A stretch of DNA of 64,000 bases, taken from positions 7,428,434-7,492,433 of the forward strand of contig CM026573.1 in the NCBI GenBank assembly GCA_015143295.1, in the 5' to 3' direction. Shown here in pieces: positions 11,118 through 23,926 of the stretch. The position numbers and the translations under genes are program-made. The number at the start of each line of letters is the position of its first letter. Position 1 is the stretch's first letter. Source of the stretch: Tetracentron sinense. Its lineage: Eukaryota > Streptophyta > Magnoliopsida > Trochodendrales > Trochodendraceae. Below the pieces are notes generated by a model, which saw nothing but the letters and a program-made list of their open reading frames with translations, made no database searches and was not told the origin of the DNA.

Positions 11118-14095
11118 ATGGATCCTCCTTCTCTGATCAACGAAGGTTCGTTTCCATCTGCGAACGCATCGGCGTATAGTTTGGATGGGATTTGGCCTTT
11201 TCCACTTAATAGCGGTGGGGGTGTTTCGGAATCCGGTGGTGATTTGGGGTTGAGGAGGAGTCCTTTGGGGCAGAATTCGGGTGGATTTGCAGAGACCACG
11301 AGGACAAGGATTAGAAATCGAGATGTTTCTGTTGATGAATCCACTGTTACGGAGAACAGTGGGAGGAAGCGGATAGATGCAGCTTCTGAGGATGAGTCAT
11401 CTAAGCTAGTCTCCACGAACAGTGGCAATGACCTGGTATTCACAAATTTATTCAATTTGTATACTTGATAATTCCTTCTTATATACATTCTTGCTTTTCT
11501 CCATTTTGATTTATTGCATTCATCTGTTTCGAGAACGTTCCAATGTTGTAAAAATTGAAAATTGGTACTAGTTTCTGATATGAAAAAAATTTCCTGTTAA
11601 TTTTGTGTGTTTGTTTGTTAATTTTCTGTGTAATTGATGATTTCCGGGTAATTTGGGTCTGTCAATGGTCTGGTAGCTGGGTTTGTTTAGAATTTGGATG
11701 AATTAGAGTGGATATAGAGTTGGGAATGGAGGGATTTTCACTTTTGTTTATTTATTTATCATTAGTTGGTTTTGGGTTCTCACGGCAGTTGTTTTGGTGC
11801 AGAATGTTTGCAATGGTAAGCGTATCAAATTATCAGGATCTAGAGATAAAAATGGTGGTTTGAAAGCTGAAATGGAATCAAGTTTGAGCGCTGGTAACAA
11901 GCCAGCCGATCAAAGCACTCAACCTTCTGAGCCGCCTAAGCAAGACTACATCCATGTGCGAGCGAGAAGGGGTCAAGCTACTGATAGCCACAGTCTAGCA
12001 GAGAGAGTAATCCTTCTCAATCCTCAACCTGTAATTTTGTAATCGTGACTTTATACCCAGTAATACTGACCAAGGCTTCCATGAATAGATGGATCTTTAG
12101 AACTTGATACGTATAACATAATAATTCTATGTTACTGTCGTATTGGAAATGTGTCGGACATAGATGATAAAACAGTAGATCACATCACAAAATCTGAACA
12201 AGTTTTGCATATTGGTTGGAACCGTTGTTGCACAGGCTAGGAGAGAAAAGATCAGTGAGAGGATGAAGCTTCTCCAAGATCTGGTCCCTAATTGTAATAA
12301 GGTTTGGTGTTATTGTTTCTGCAATTCTGTATTAAAATCTCTTATTTGTTGTTGATGCCTTTTTTTTTTCATCTTCCAAATTATCTAAAATGCCCAACCC
12401 CTGTTAGTAGACATCCAGTGCAGGTAGATTTGAGACTCATTTTCACTTTCCACTTAAAATGGTAAATTCTCCAAAGACAATTTCTTAAGCTAGTTTATAT
12501 TGGATCAGGTTATTGGCAAATCACTGGTACTTGATGAGATAATTAATTACATCCAATCGCTACAGCGCCAGGTTGAGGTATGCATCTTTACTGTATTGCT
12601 GCACTATGTTTACTGTTCTTTCCAGTCTTGAATCTGAACCTGAGTTATACAAAATTACTTGAATTGTAGTTCCTGTCAATGAAGCTTGAAGCGGTTAATT
12701 CGAGAATGAACCCCGGCATTGAAGGATTTCCTTTAAAAGATGTAAGTCCCTCAAGGCCTCAACATCTCTAACAACGTAAAAGCTAAAAATATAAAGTTTC
12801 TGGAGTTACCCTTCTTAATATTTAATGTATTTCTGTTGGAAATGCATGCCCTACTTAATGCCTTGTTTTTATGAAAATGTTCTGCTCGATGAAAAAAAAT
12901 AAGGTGGACTTCGTATCCTCAATGAACCCTGCTTCCCTTACTGTACATGTGGTCCACTGGTTCTTCAACCCAGACTTTCATTAGAATGGGTACAACCCCA
13001 AATAAGACCAATAAGACAAATACTAACTACTCTTAGTATCAACTTTTTCTTGACAGTCAACCCACTTCCTTTGCCCATCCCAATACTTTAGATTGGAAGA
13101 TCAAGATCCTCTGTCATTTTAGCTTTTTGCTATACATGCAAGACATTGTTGGCTGATTGGTCTATTCAATTAGATAGTGGTGGACCAGGTAGATGGTTTG
13201 GGTTACCACTTCCTTTGCCCATCCCAATACTCTAGATTGGAAGATCAAGATCCTCTGTCATTTTAGTTTTTTGCTATACATGCAAGACATTGTTGGCTGA
13301 TTGGTCTATTCAATTAGATAGTGGTGGACCAGGTAGATGGTTTGGGTTATAAAGTTCATTGAAGATGATAGGCCACTGGTTCATCATATGTGTTCTCTCC
13401 TTGCTGTGTGTAGATTTGTGCTACCACTAGCAGTCATGTCCCACTTCCTTCCATCCTTGTCATTTATATTTCACTGTTTATAGTGTTGATATTACTTTGG
13501 GTTTGGACTATTTTGCTTGCTAGTTATGTCAGGCTTGTGAAAGTTTTCTTTCATGGAGAATAATGTGGCTGGGGACAAATGCATGGTTTGATGTATGAAA
13601 TTATGCATTAATGCATTTGTCTTTTCATTGGTTTTAATATATTCACTTGAAATTACAGTTACCAATAAAATAATTAAAATTTAAAAATATGAATTTTGAA
13701 ATGAACCATCTATTAGAGTGATCTGTTACAAATGGTAATGCAGCTAATGCTATTACTTTTGGTAGTTTTTCAAAATTCGGAAGAAATTTTGGATATTTGT
13801 TACAGACAAAGCGTAAATTCTGTATAAGGGCTTATATGGTTTGTAAAAAAGTTTTGCCTATCTTTCTCATGAACAAAAATATATGCTTATAGGAATTATA
13901 GAAAATTGGAGATTAATTGGAGACTTCATAATTATATTTTTATTGTAACAAGTTAACTTGGTGTTTCAGTTTGGTGCACAGACATTTACTGCTGGTATGA
14001 CATTCAGCTCACAAGCAACAAGGGAATATGGCCAGGGATCACCACCAGAATGGTTGCATATGCAGGTTGGTGGCGGTTTTGAAAGAGCAGCATAA
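11118..14095 (+). CDS. bHLH79: bHLH transcription factor, bHLH79 type
   Basis: Six exons (11118-11435, 11803-12006, 12236-12301, 12509-12577, 12670-12741, 13970-14095), all phase 0, encode 284 residues ending at TAA 14093. An in-frame TGA at 11097 supports the ATG at 11118. The bHLH domain lies at about residues 160-219. HSLAERARR shows the H-E-R basic-region pattern of G/E-box-binding plant bHLHs, followed by [38 protein letters not shown] and [16 protein letters not shown]. The stretch [18 protein letters not shown] and the C-terminus [15 protein letters not shown] match Arabidopsis bHLH79 and the BEE/CIB-related subfamily, which act as nuclear homo- or heterodimers, often in growth and brassinosteroid or light responses. 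The target genes are not shown by this sequence. The intron positions within the bHLH domain are those usual for the subfamily. Intron 5 (12742-13969) contains a 144-bp tandem duplication. Confidence 0.92.
13062..13349 (+). repeat. Tandem duplication of a 144-bp unit in bHLH intron 5
   Basis: CCACTTCCTTTGCCCATCCC starts at 13062 and again at 13206, and each unit ends GGTTTGGGTTA. The two copies differ at only two or three positions (for example CTTTAG against CTCTAG), so the duplication is recent. Confidence 0.9.
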
Positions 14096-16349
14096 TTCTA
14101 GAAAATCTTAGTCAATTGACAAGAAGGGCATCAAACAGCGTCCTTCTTCCTTCAGTAACTGTCAAAGAATGTACTCCATCTTAAATCAGGGGGAGACATT
14201 GTTTTCTACATCTGGTGGATCTGTGTTTTCTGTCAATACGTCTGAGCTTAATTAAAAATTTGAACAATCTCCGGTTCTTTGTGTGTTAGGAAATGCATTC
14301 TTTTATCGTCGCATATTACCTAACAGGTTTCCCTGTCTTCTTTGTAATAGTACCTAAACAGAACCTCCTAGGTTGAATATTGTTTTTGAATTCTATGGCC
14401 TAACTAAAGAATGATGCTATTTTCGGAATTTATACTGTTTACAATATCTTCTGTCATTCTTGTTTCTAACTTTCAATTATGTTAAGAAGCTGAACACTCA
14501 ATAGTATTTAAGCCAGTTTAGTGGTATGCAGTTCCTTATTTAAGTTTTGGAAAATTTTTCCCTTCATATGATTTATATCATTCTGTCCATGTATTTTGGA
14601 TTACTTTTGGTATTGTTTGATTCCCTTTGGTTCACTTTTTGTGAACTTTCTGCCTGATGCTTTGTACATTTTCCATTTTTCTTAATGATATCCTAGTTTA
14701 CATTTCGATGACGACAAAAGAAAAAACCAGCATGGATGTAAGACAAATTGAACTATATTTACTAAAAGGTACATGTGGGGTGGCAATTTTTTACCCAGCC
14801 CATCAACCCACTCAAACCTGCCCGACTTATCATGGGTTTGGGTTGATGTTTTTAACCTGCAGGTTAGGTACAGGAAAAAATATGTTTGAAATTTTGGATG
14901 GTTGGAGAAAATGTCAAGCAGTGGCAATTTTTAATCCAACTTGCCAACTTTTCATAAGTACGAGGTGAGGTTTTGGACCCTGCGGATTGGTTTCGGGTTT
15001 GGCTCTCTCTAGGACAGATTTGGCCTGGGCACATGGTTCCTGTGTTTCATATACCTCCATATATATACAGTTCCTGAGTTCCTTGAATGGAGTGGGTTGG
15101 GGGTTGAGAGTACTTTCGCCTGCATATTTAAATCAGACAATGGGCATGAGTCTTAGCTCTGGAGAATGTAATTATAAGGGCTGGAAATTAATCCAAGAAA
15201 TTATTAAAAATGCAATAATGCCCCTTCATCATCTCAACTGGACAAACACACATGCAAAAAAGGTTGCTTGATAGGAAGAGAAATCCCAGCATTATTTCCT
15301 CTTCTGGGAGTAGTTCATATCAGTTTTAAGAACATTATAATCTTAAAAATCAAGAGTATATTTTGAAAAAATTGACTTCTCAAAGTACATATATTAAGTA
15401 GCTACTCATTTTACAGTAACTATATAGTTTCTCCTCAGAAAGAAACATGTGCTCTGCAAGGAATCCAGCATGATTAGAATCAATGAACCTTAGTTTTTTA
15501 ATCCACATCTAACATGTTCGATCATAAGCATCTCTAAATTAGATGGACAAAATTGCTTTCTCTTTGCAGCTGTAGCTATGGAAACCTGAAATAAAAAAAG
15601 AAAACAATAAAGACCAGTTAGTTAATTTCGAAAGTTTAGTCTAAGAGTGATGGAATATACATAAATTTTCTATGAACTTTGTATCAAATCAGAAATTTGT
15701 TGACATCATTATCTTCTCACAACTACAAAAGCTTATACTCCAAATTAGGTTAGCTAAATAGTGATTAACATGATTAGTTAGTGCCTTGCGCCATGCAATT
15801 ATAAATATAGTTAGAAACCATATAGTAGTGGCATCAGGGGAAGAAGCAAAAGTGATGTCCATGTCTCCAACCCAAAAAAGAAGAAGAAGTGATGTCCATG
15901 TAAATCCAACAAGTGTTCTAGATTATCAACATATGTCGATGATTCGATGATATACAATGACAATGAGATGAATTCCTTTTCTGGAAATATTCTTGCATTA
16001 TTACAAGAAATGAGATCCTTGACATTGAATATTTATATATTGCTTAGTTTCTAGTATCCATAGAGAATGAAGTATCAAGCTGATCGCTAGCAAATTTTAG
16101 AGTTCTTGCTTCTTAGCAGCTCTCTTATTAAGTTGATCATCATTCCCTATCTGTATGTTCTTCCCCTTGAAGTATTGTATTTCAATTCTTATTAAAATTT
16201 CAATTCCTTGAAGAAATTAAAGTCATTGAGGCCCCGTGTCATCGTCATTATCATGAGGAGGCAGAATTTCGGCTTTGTAGTAGCAGTAAAATGTCTGTTT
16301 TATTATCCTCTGGTTGATTTATGTCTCTCAATTGGCTCACACTAGAACA
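14096..16349. other. 3' flank of bHLH gene and intergenic; hAT-like motif at 14775-15000
   Basis: The bHLH 3' UTR must begin at 14096. Around 14776-14870 a GTGGCAATTTTTTACCCAGCCC start with inverted GGGTTTGGGTTG motifs recurs at 14928 (TGGCAATTTTTAATCC), the pattern of degraded hAT-type termini. A 103-codon ORF across it (14657-14968) has no family similarity and I do not call it. The rest is featureless. Confidence 0.4.
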
Positions 16350-17720
16350 TAAATATGTGGTTCATTCCAGTAAACAAATATAAGTTGGAGAATGTTTATG
16401 AGGTGTTAAGGACACCAACAATCTGGAAGACATGCCTATACATTGATACTACGCTAAGGGATATATTGGAAGATTTTATTTTACACCCATTTGTTGTGAA
16501 AGAACCTAATCAGAATGACAGCTTGGTAGAAGGACTAGTTGGATTCTGCAAACCAAAGACATTCCATTGTCCTAATGTATAACTTTCCAAGTTGAAAGGA
16601 GCATATCGCATATGGAAGCTGGAGAAACCTTAGAATGTTGGTTAATTACTTTAAATAGCTTGCATACGATGACTACAAAATATCTTTAATCAATTTCGGC
16701 TAAGAGGCACGACAAACACTTCTTGAAGATAGTTGGAGCCTCCTGTTTGTGCAAGGGATTAAGGCAACTCTATCCTTGAGATTCAACCTAGCCAGGAATC
16801 GTTTCATTCATGTACAGATCTGCACTATCTGGTAGGAACTGTACTTAAACCTCCTTTTAGGATACCCATAAATTGTTATTTCAGTTAAGGTCTGAGTTAT
16901 CCTGGTTACACAGATTGTATAAACCGGATTATGCTATCATTAGTGATTGCCAAACAAAATTACTCTCTATGAGCGATTCTAAAACAATTCCAGAATTAGA
17001 TATGTATGGATTCTGTAAACCAGATTTGAGAATTCTAGAATCAGTTCCGAAGAGACACACTGTTTGGAAACAAATTGTCTACAAGCTCTGTTTGGTAACA
17101 GTGCCCAATGGTTAGTGTATTGCTACATTGGTCGAGTTCTTCTTCTGTTTTCTGTTCTTGGTAAATCCGGATAGTGCTCTGTTTGGTTACAGAACGATCT
17201 CAATTGACCAAACTAATAGTAAGATCACTTCTCTGTTTGGTGATAGAGGATCAATTGGTCCAAATGGACTAGTCGGATACTGTGATCTGGCTTTCTGAGT
17301 TGAGTCGTCTTCAACCTTGAGATGAGCTTTAGATCTCCAATAGAGTTCTGAAACTTTCTTCTTTGGTTCGGCTTCTTTTTCTGGGCTCAATCTCGCAGAG
17401 ATCTGATACGAATTTTAACTTGTGTAAAATCCTCCTCTTCATCCTCACCTTATATAGGCGAGTCAATCCTGATCAAATTTACATCATTGATCTGACTTCT
17501 ATTCTTAAAAAGAATAGGCGACTCGCGAAATACAAAGTGCGCCTCATAACACCTATTGCCACTGCACGTGCGCGTGTCGGTGCAATGCACCTCGCTAGTG
17601 TACCCACACCTGGTGTGTGAACACACACAAGAGAACAATCTTTAAGCAGAGATGATTACTTATTAAGTGGTTTCAACTCTCATTAATTTCCGATATGGGA
17701 CTAATAAAAGCCACAACAGT
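16350..17720. mobile_element. Possible LTR-retrotransposon remnant, unclassified
   Basis: Weak evidence only. A CTCTGTTTGGT(A/T/G)A motif recurs three times between 17088 and 17250. TTCCGATATGGGACTAATAAAAGCC near 17687 is a phrase common at plant LTR borders. The two plus-strand ORFs here (16355-16582, 16873-17115) share only the peptide GFCKP and match no family I know. Confidence 0.25.
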
Positions 17721-18158
17721 TTTTTTTTGAAAACATGATTTTTTATCCCCAAAATCACTAGTGTAAAAACACAATTTCAAATCCAACCAAATGGTTTTCT
17801 TCCAAATTATTAAAACCCAACTTTTATTTTATTAAAACCAATTAAAAAATCTGTTTTAATAAATCAAAATCAACATAGAATCTAAAAGAAATTCATGATA
17901 CAGATTTGTGGTTCTATCCTTGATGCTGGAAAAGAAGGTGATCCTTTCCATCATATCAGGCTCGATCTGTAAGAATTCCTTGGTGCATATATGTTGAATC
18001 ACTCATTAGACTTCAATAATGAGTCCAACTTTTCTAGAACATACCCACAGCACCTCTGCACGTGCAGTTCTGCATCCATGGAGGTTGGGCACTTTGTCAG
18101 ACACTAACTTTCACTGATGCAAGGAATTTATCTCAAGTGGGTCAGGGTGTATACCCTT

Positions 18159-18412
18159 GGATGTGTTCTTTTGGCGAGAAAGTGGGTGAAAGTAAAGAAA
18201 ATGAAAAGAAATGAAAAAAAGAAAAGAATCTTAAATTTTCTCACAAAATAATCTCTCAAAATAATCATAAAAAAATGAATGAAGTTTTTTGGGAGAAAGT
18301 TTGTCAGTATTGAGAAAGTGCAAAAAAATGAAAGTGTTTCTTACAAACCAAACGCTAGAAAACACATTCTTTTTTTTTATTTTTTATCACTTTCTTGCCA
18401 AACGAACACACC
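18159..18412. mobile_element. MITE of about 254 bp with imperfect terminal inverted repeats
   Basis: Left GGATGTGTTCTTTTGGCGAG with AAAGTG is mirrored by right CACTTTCTTGCCAAACGAAC with ACACC. The interior is A/T-rich with long AAAG tracts. No clear TSD was seen. Confidence 0.55.
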
Positions 18413-19069
18413 TTTGGTGTTGTCGTATCCTAAAAGCATTATTTCCCTGCCCCACCCAAAAGAGAGTGAGAGAGTTCAAAGGAAGCAGTAGGATGGGTGG
18501 GAGAATTGTGGGGTGTCCACACATCTGTATGCATGCTTAGTTATGATTGGACTTGCATTTGTTCGTGCATTTTTTATTTTTTTGGGAAAGTGATAAAAAA
18601 AAACCTCTATATATATGTACGAGAGTTGGACAGTCCGATTTAAAATTTAACGGCACCAACGCATCTATACATTTAATGCTGGACCAGCCACTTTATGTTT
18701 GATACGGTTAGATATTAGATTTTAAATTGGCACTTCCTTTTTTTTTTTTTTTCGTGTTTTCTTTTGATTTTGATAGGCATTATTCTCCTCATGTTAATTT
18801 AATCCGACTTTAACTGTAGTGTGTGCTTTTCGCTCTTATCTTGCATTTTTCACAGCACTGTGTTTCGAAGGAACACCTCGGGCATGCTTTTATATTGACA
18901 TTTACCGTCAGTCAACGATGATCTTGCTTGCTATATTTGTTTTTCAGGCTCAAATGGGACTATATTTTTTTGTAATTTTTAGTGTTATCATAAAAAGGAG
19001 TAACTATTGGGGAAAAGTGCGTGGAAGTGATTGTTATCAAGGAGTATTCACGAGAAAATATGACAAACA

Positions 19070-19830
19070 AACAATACATAAGATATATCGTGGTTCACCT
19101 TTTTAAGGTTACGTCCACACTACAAACGGTTCAGATATACTTCCACTAATAAAAGAGAAGATTACAAGAGAGAAGGTAAACAATAATACATATGCTCAAA
19201 GACTCTACCACAACCCTTTAAAGGCTCTCACACAACCCACAATTATTTGTTCACTCTCTTAACACAAATCTGACATAAACCTAAATCCTTCTAGGGCAAA
19301 AAAAACACAAAACTCGAACCCTTCAAAATCGAACCAATACTCTCTACCATGAGAGCACACCGAGATAAAACCATGAGAACATTCTCCTCTCTTGAGAGCT
19401 AACAAAGGCTTTCCATGGGAGATCTCCCGTTCTCCATGGAAGCCCAACCCATACCTCACATCTCTATGGCCTTCTCTCTAACTCTTAAGGTTCTTACTTT
19501 TAGGTTATCCGTGACTTTCTCTCTTCCTCTTAAGGTTCTTTCTTTCTAGGTTATATCTATAAGTCTCCACCCTAGGCTTATTTATAGGCAAGGAATGAGT
19601 CTTAACCCTTTTAGAATTTCCCCAATATAAGAATTCAAATACAAGACAACTTCCCAACGAAATTGGAGTTTATAAAACCACTCAAAAAATCCAATCAGTC
19701 TAAATCTCGTCGATCGGCGATTGATCCCCCTTTGGAGTGATCGATCCCCCACTTGGGCGATCGATCCCCTTCTCCATATTCGAGCCAAAAACCCACGGTA
19801 GCAATGCTAGCAAGAGAAGATGACAGTAGG
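19070..19830. mobile_element. LTR-like fragment with a short GATCGATCCCC repeat
   Basis: GTGGTTCACCTTTTTAAGG with ACGTCCACAC resembles the GATTTACGTGGTTC block of the solo LTRs at 1294 and 2668. At 19709-19768 the decamer GATCGATCCC recurs three times with 20-base spacing. No termini or TSD were found. Confidence 0.35.
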
Positions 19831-20138
19831 GACCTATTTTGCTGCAATAGCCTCTCCTGCTACCCAGGTTCAACCCTTTTGGTTACATTGAAAACATAGC
19901 AAAATGCACAAAACATGGTTCGAATGTAACTATATTTACTATCCTGCCCCAAACGCAGCAAAGGACAAGGCTTGAATGTCTGTGATTGTAGTTGATGAAA
20001 CATCAGCATCGAGAACATCCAAAATCCTAGTCATGTTTACACAAGGATCTTACATAAGCTTAAGAAGCTAATCAGTAATCATGATATTTTAGAAATGGCT
20101 CCAAACATAAAATCACGTTCGATAGTGGGTAAATATAT

Positions 20139-20313
20139 ATATTTATCTCTGTCCCATAAGTTTGATTTTTGACTTTATTTCCATCAAATGATGGGGTTAG
20201 TTGAAATTGCTTTTACAAATAGTCTCTTCATATTTATCTGTCCCCATAAGTTTGGTTTTTGACTTTATTACCTTCAAATGATGGGTTAGTTGAAATTGCT
20301 TTTAAAAATAGTC
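20139..20313 (+). repeat. Tandem duplication of about 87 bp
   Basis: Two adjacent copies share CCATAAGTTTG, TTTTTGACTTTATT, TCAAATGATGGG and TTAGTTGAAATTGCTTTTA, differing at several positions. The second copy is followed by a CTTCCAAATGAAAAGATTGG tail, as in a common plant microrepeat. Confidence 0.75.
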
Positions 20314-20636
20314 TCTTCCAAATGAAAAGATTGGATAAAATAAGGGGTGGTCTATGAATTTGTCGTTTTATTTATATTTATCTTTTATTTGAAAATTTCT
20401 TGTATTTTTTAATCTGATCTGTTCTTTTCCATGTTCATAATCATAATTAATCAAAAAATCTTTTTTTAGATTGTTTACTAGTTCCATGTTTTGATTGCGT
20501 CGTGCAATCCAATCTCTTTAGTTATTTTGATCCCGATCTTATCTACATACCATAATTAATGGGGTTGCCACCATAGGAGGTTGCAACCTGCTTGAAACTA
20601 TTTCCACTTGATTGGAAATGCGAAACTATTAGAACA

Positions 20637-21356
20637 TTCCTAGAAGCCTTTTTGGTTATTTTAGTAAGCCAGAGCACTAAAAATTGTAAAAAAAAGGATC
20701 CCCAGCAACTTCATCAAAATGACGATTTTGGTTTGGTGAGTGTATAGTACGCACCAAACTTTGTGAGTACTGTACACTTATCAAACCAATATTTATCTCT
20801 CTCTACCTTTTTTTTCCCACACAAATAAGAAAATAATATTTCTCTCTCCCTTTGTGAGGTTGCTAGGAGTGTTTTAAAAAAGTAGATAGCCAAAATAGAA
20901 AAAAGTGACTTTTAGATATTTTAGTGAGATTGCTAGGAGCCTAGGAATGCTCTCAGCCTCACCAAAATAACTTTTTGGTCATTTTGGTGAATCAAAACAC
21001 TCAAAAATGCCAAAATGGGTCCCTAGTAGTCTCATCAGAATAAAGATTTCAGTTTGGTGAGTATATAGTACTCACTAAGTTTGGTGAGTACTGTACACTC
21101 ACCGAAGCTAAATATTTCTCTCCCTTCCTTTATTGTGGTCCCACACAAATAATAAAATAATGTTTCTCTCTCTCTCTCCCTTCTTTTTTTGTTTTCCCAC
21201 ACAAATGATAAAATAATGTTTCTCTCTCCCTTTGTTTTTGTTAAATTGGTGAGGCTGCTGGGAGTGTTTTAAAAAAATAGATGACCAAATTAGAAAAAGT
21301 GAGTTTTGGCTATTTTGGTGGGTAAAATTTGGTGAGGCTGCTAGGAATCCTCTTAG
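20637..21356. mobile_element. Two adjacent related MITE copies
   Basis: Copy A covers about 20637-20936 and copy B about 20940-21356. Each begins with a form of CTAGGAATGCTCTCAGCCTC then ACCAAAATAA and ends with the inverted form (TGGTGAGGCTGCTAGGAATC). Each contains TTTGGTGAGTA...AGTACTCAC and CTCTCTCCCTT with CCCACACAAATRATAAAATAAT. Copy B has an internal duplication of the latter block. The copies are in direct orientation, with inverted ends within each. Confidence 0.7.
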
Positions 21357-21479
21357 TGGTGTCAATGGTATATTGCATTGTTTAATGTTACAATACCTCT
21401 GTTTTATTAATATAATATATAAATGTGCACATGCAGGCAACAACTTAATAAATAAAAGGGAAAATATATTTTATACTTT

Positions 21480-22428
21480 TTATTTAGGATGAGACTTTTT
21501 TTTGGTTCTTGGAGGCCACATGGACCTATGGGCTTCACAATGAGGGTAGCCTTCCCTCCCTCCTCTCCCCACCATGATGTTGGTGGGATTCGATCCCAGG
21601 TCCGATACTATTTATGATGAAACATTCACTCTTTAGATACATCTCAATATTAAATTAAATACCAAATTGAAAAGAAAAATCAAACTCTCACAGTTGAAAT
21701 AACATGTCATTGTTGTAAGATGTTAATCTTATAATTGATTAAAAATCAGCAATTTTTTCATTCATTATTAGTTACAGTGGCAGTGTGTATCCACTTGGGT
21801 CTGGATTGATTCCTATAAAGTTGGTGTGACAATTGAAAAGTTCATTATTTGGCCAAACTATAATGTTAGACATAATATTACACATGTTATGTCTATGGTG
21901 ATTTGGAACTCTGAATCCAAGGTAGATTTTAAATAGGAGGCGGAGCTTTGCTTCACAAGGGTTGATCGGAGCATCCCTTGTAAATGTTAAGACAATGTAA
22001 TCTCATAATTATGAAGGGGGGCAGCAAGAATTTTGCAAAACACTCTCTTCATAATTAAAAGATTGCCACTACCTCTGCCTTCTATTTAATAATTTGTGGG
22101 ATGTCGTGATGAGGGTGTCTTGTCTCCCTTTACTTGTCACATGTCTTTTTTTTTTTTTTCACTAACTGTTAGTATTTATATTTCTAACCTTAGTAATTCT
22201 TTAAAATTATAGTTAAAAATATTAGCAGCAATTAAAAAGAGCTAATCACAATTTAATGAATACTTGGTAAGAAAAGGGGGATTGAGACACTGCTTAGGGA
22301 AATACTACTCTTTGAATAATATACTTAGATGCGAAGCGATGCTTGCCCCATTGACGTGTGTGCTAAAGCATCACATGTTAGGCCCAAGGTCTAGTCTCGT
22401 CTAATTTTTTTGGTCAGAAGAGTGGCTA
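21480..22428. other. Intergenic, possible SINE fragment at 21500-21605
   Basis: GATTCGATCCCAGGTCC at about 21588, read on the minus strand as a B-box-like GGGATCGAATCCC, hints at a tRNA-derived SINE, but no A box, tail or TSD was found. The remainder is not recognised. Confidence 0.25.
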
Positions 22429-22429
22429 G

Positions 22430-23510
22430 TTTTTTTTTGAAAAAGGTAATTCATTAAGTGGGACAGGAAGATACAGCAAGGGTAGATGAGGTTGTGGGAC
22501 TATCCGAAACAGGATTGGATGTCCCAACCTCTAAGTTTCTTGAGCTTCTAGCAAGGCTAATACAAAGAGCTTTCTAAGCTTGAGAGTGAGCTACCCAATT
22601 GGATTCGTGAGGACAAAATCTGAATTCTAGTCGATGACATTGGTTCTGCAAAATTTTGATGTCCTCGACTATGGCTTGACTATCCCAATGGATATTACTA
22701 GATATCCCATTCAGGAAATCTATAATTTCTTTAGAGTCCAATTCTATCAAGATTGAAGTCCAATGGTTGTCCACTGCCACATGAGCTTGGACTCCAAAGA
22801 GAGGTTTGGCAATGGAAACCAATTGATTTTCTTCTTAACTCCACGCTATTACAACAACCCCTGCTGCTGAAACAGACGGGATAGCGGCTCCGTGAACTTG
22901 GATTTTGACCCATGATTGATTAGTTGAAAGCGTTGGATGGATTGGAGTTGGGTTGGTTTGCTTGTGCTGGAATAAGTAGAGTCATTTAGTGCATTGCTGG
23001 ATTACTGAGAGAAAATCTGTCGTTGGTCGGCTCAGGCGATAGCGACTGCTGGATCTGGAGTGATTCCATTGAACACTGGGTCATTACGCAAATGCCATAT
23101 AGTCCACAGACCTGTGCTTAATCTCACAGCCAAATCCTTTTCGCCAACAAAGAAAGCCGAGTTTTTCGACCAATGTATCCACCATAGTGGTAGAGACAAT
23201 GGAGATTAAGATGACATCCGAAGTGAAAGTTGACATCCAAACCAAACGGATCGAGGCATTCTAAGAAAAGATGTTTATTCGTCTCTGTCGCTTCCCCACA
23301 GAGGCCACAAATGTCTTCTACTAGCAATTTCCGTTTAATGAAATTGGAAGTAACAACTATGGCATTGTGAATTAGCTTCCACACAAAAAGGAGGATCTTT
23401 GGAGGGATAGGAATCGTCCAAAACTTTCTCCAGAAACTAAAAATGGGGGGTTGGTTTGAACCACTGGAAGAAGGTCTAAGAGTCTCTTGAGTCTGTTTTG
23501 CCATGTATCG
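22430..23510 (-). pseudogene. LINE 3' end: zf-RVT and RNase H-like remnants
   Basis: On the minus strand, about 23500-23124 reads FWTIPIPPKILLFVWKLIHN then CGLCGEATETNKHLFLEC, a reverse-transcriptase zinc-binding (zf-RVT) domain with its Cys/His residues. Downstream, 22822-22574 reads LIELDSKEIIDFLNG and FRFCPHESNWVAHSQA, the RNase H-like (RVT_3) domain found at the end of plant L1-type LINEs. A T run at 22430-22438 (poly(A) of the element) marks the 3' end. Stops and frame changes separate the domains, so it is dead. Confidence 0.8.
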
Positions 23511-23926
23511 GATTGACTGTGAAAACCTGAATTGACTGTGAAAACCCTAGGTTTAGTGAAGTGCCATACAATTTTGTCGAGAAGATTGAAACGACTGATA
23601 GAATTTTAAGGATTTTAGTAATTGAAGTGGTTGTCATAAGACATTTTAGAACAAATATGTAGGTCATAAAACTTAGATATGTCGTTGTAAATAAATTAAT
23701 GTATCGGATTAGTTATTGAACAATGACAACCGTCTTTCTAGCTTAGATATGCACCTCTCATGAAACTAGTTTTCGAAATGTTGAGGAAGAAAATTGCCCC
23801 TCTCTAATGTGATGAGCACTAGTTATACAATCAATCTCATATATATCTATCTATGATTTTTTTTCCCCATAAGAGGTAATATAATTATATAACACCTAAC
23901 ACACATAATCAAACCTAAGGTAAACG

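Noticed and set aside
10681-11488. Minus-strand ORFs over the bHLH leader and first exon
   Set aside because: They are the antisense of CT-rich leader and exon 1 and have low-complexity Arg/Ser composition only.
14657-15271. Plus-strand ORFs of 103 and 94 codons downstream of the bHLH gene
   Set aside because: They overlap hAT-like repeat motifs and match no protein family I know.
18279-19106. ORFs of 70-95 codons
   Set aside because: They fall on a MITE or AT-rich spacer; composition is not coding-like.
21108-21443. 111-codon minus-strand ORF
   Set aside because: It lies wholly inside the second MITE copy and is made of its CTCTCTCCC repeats.
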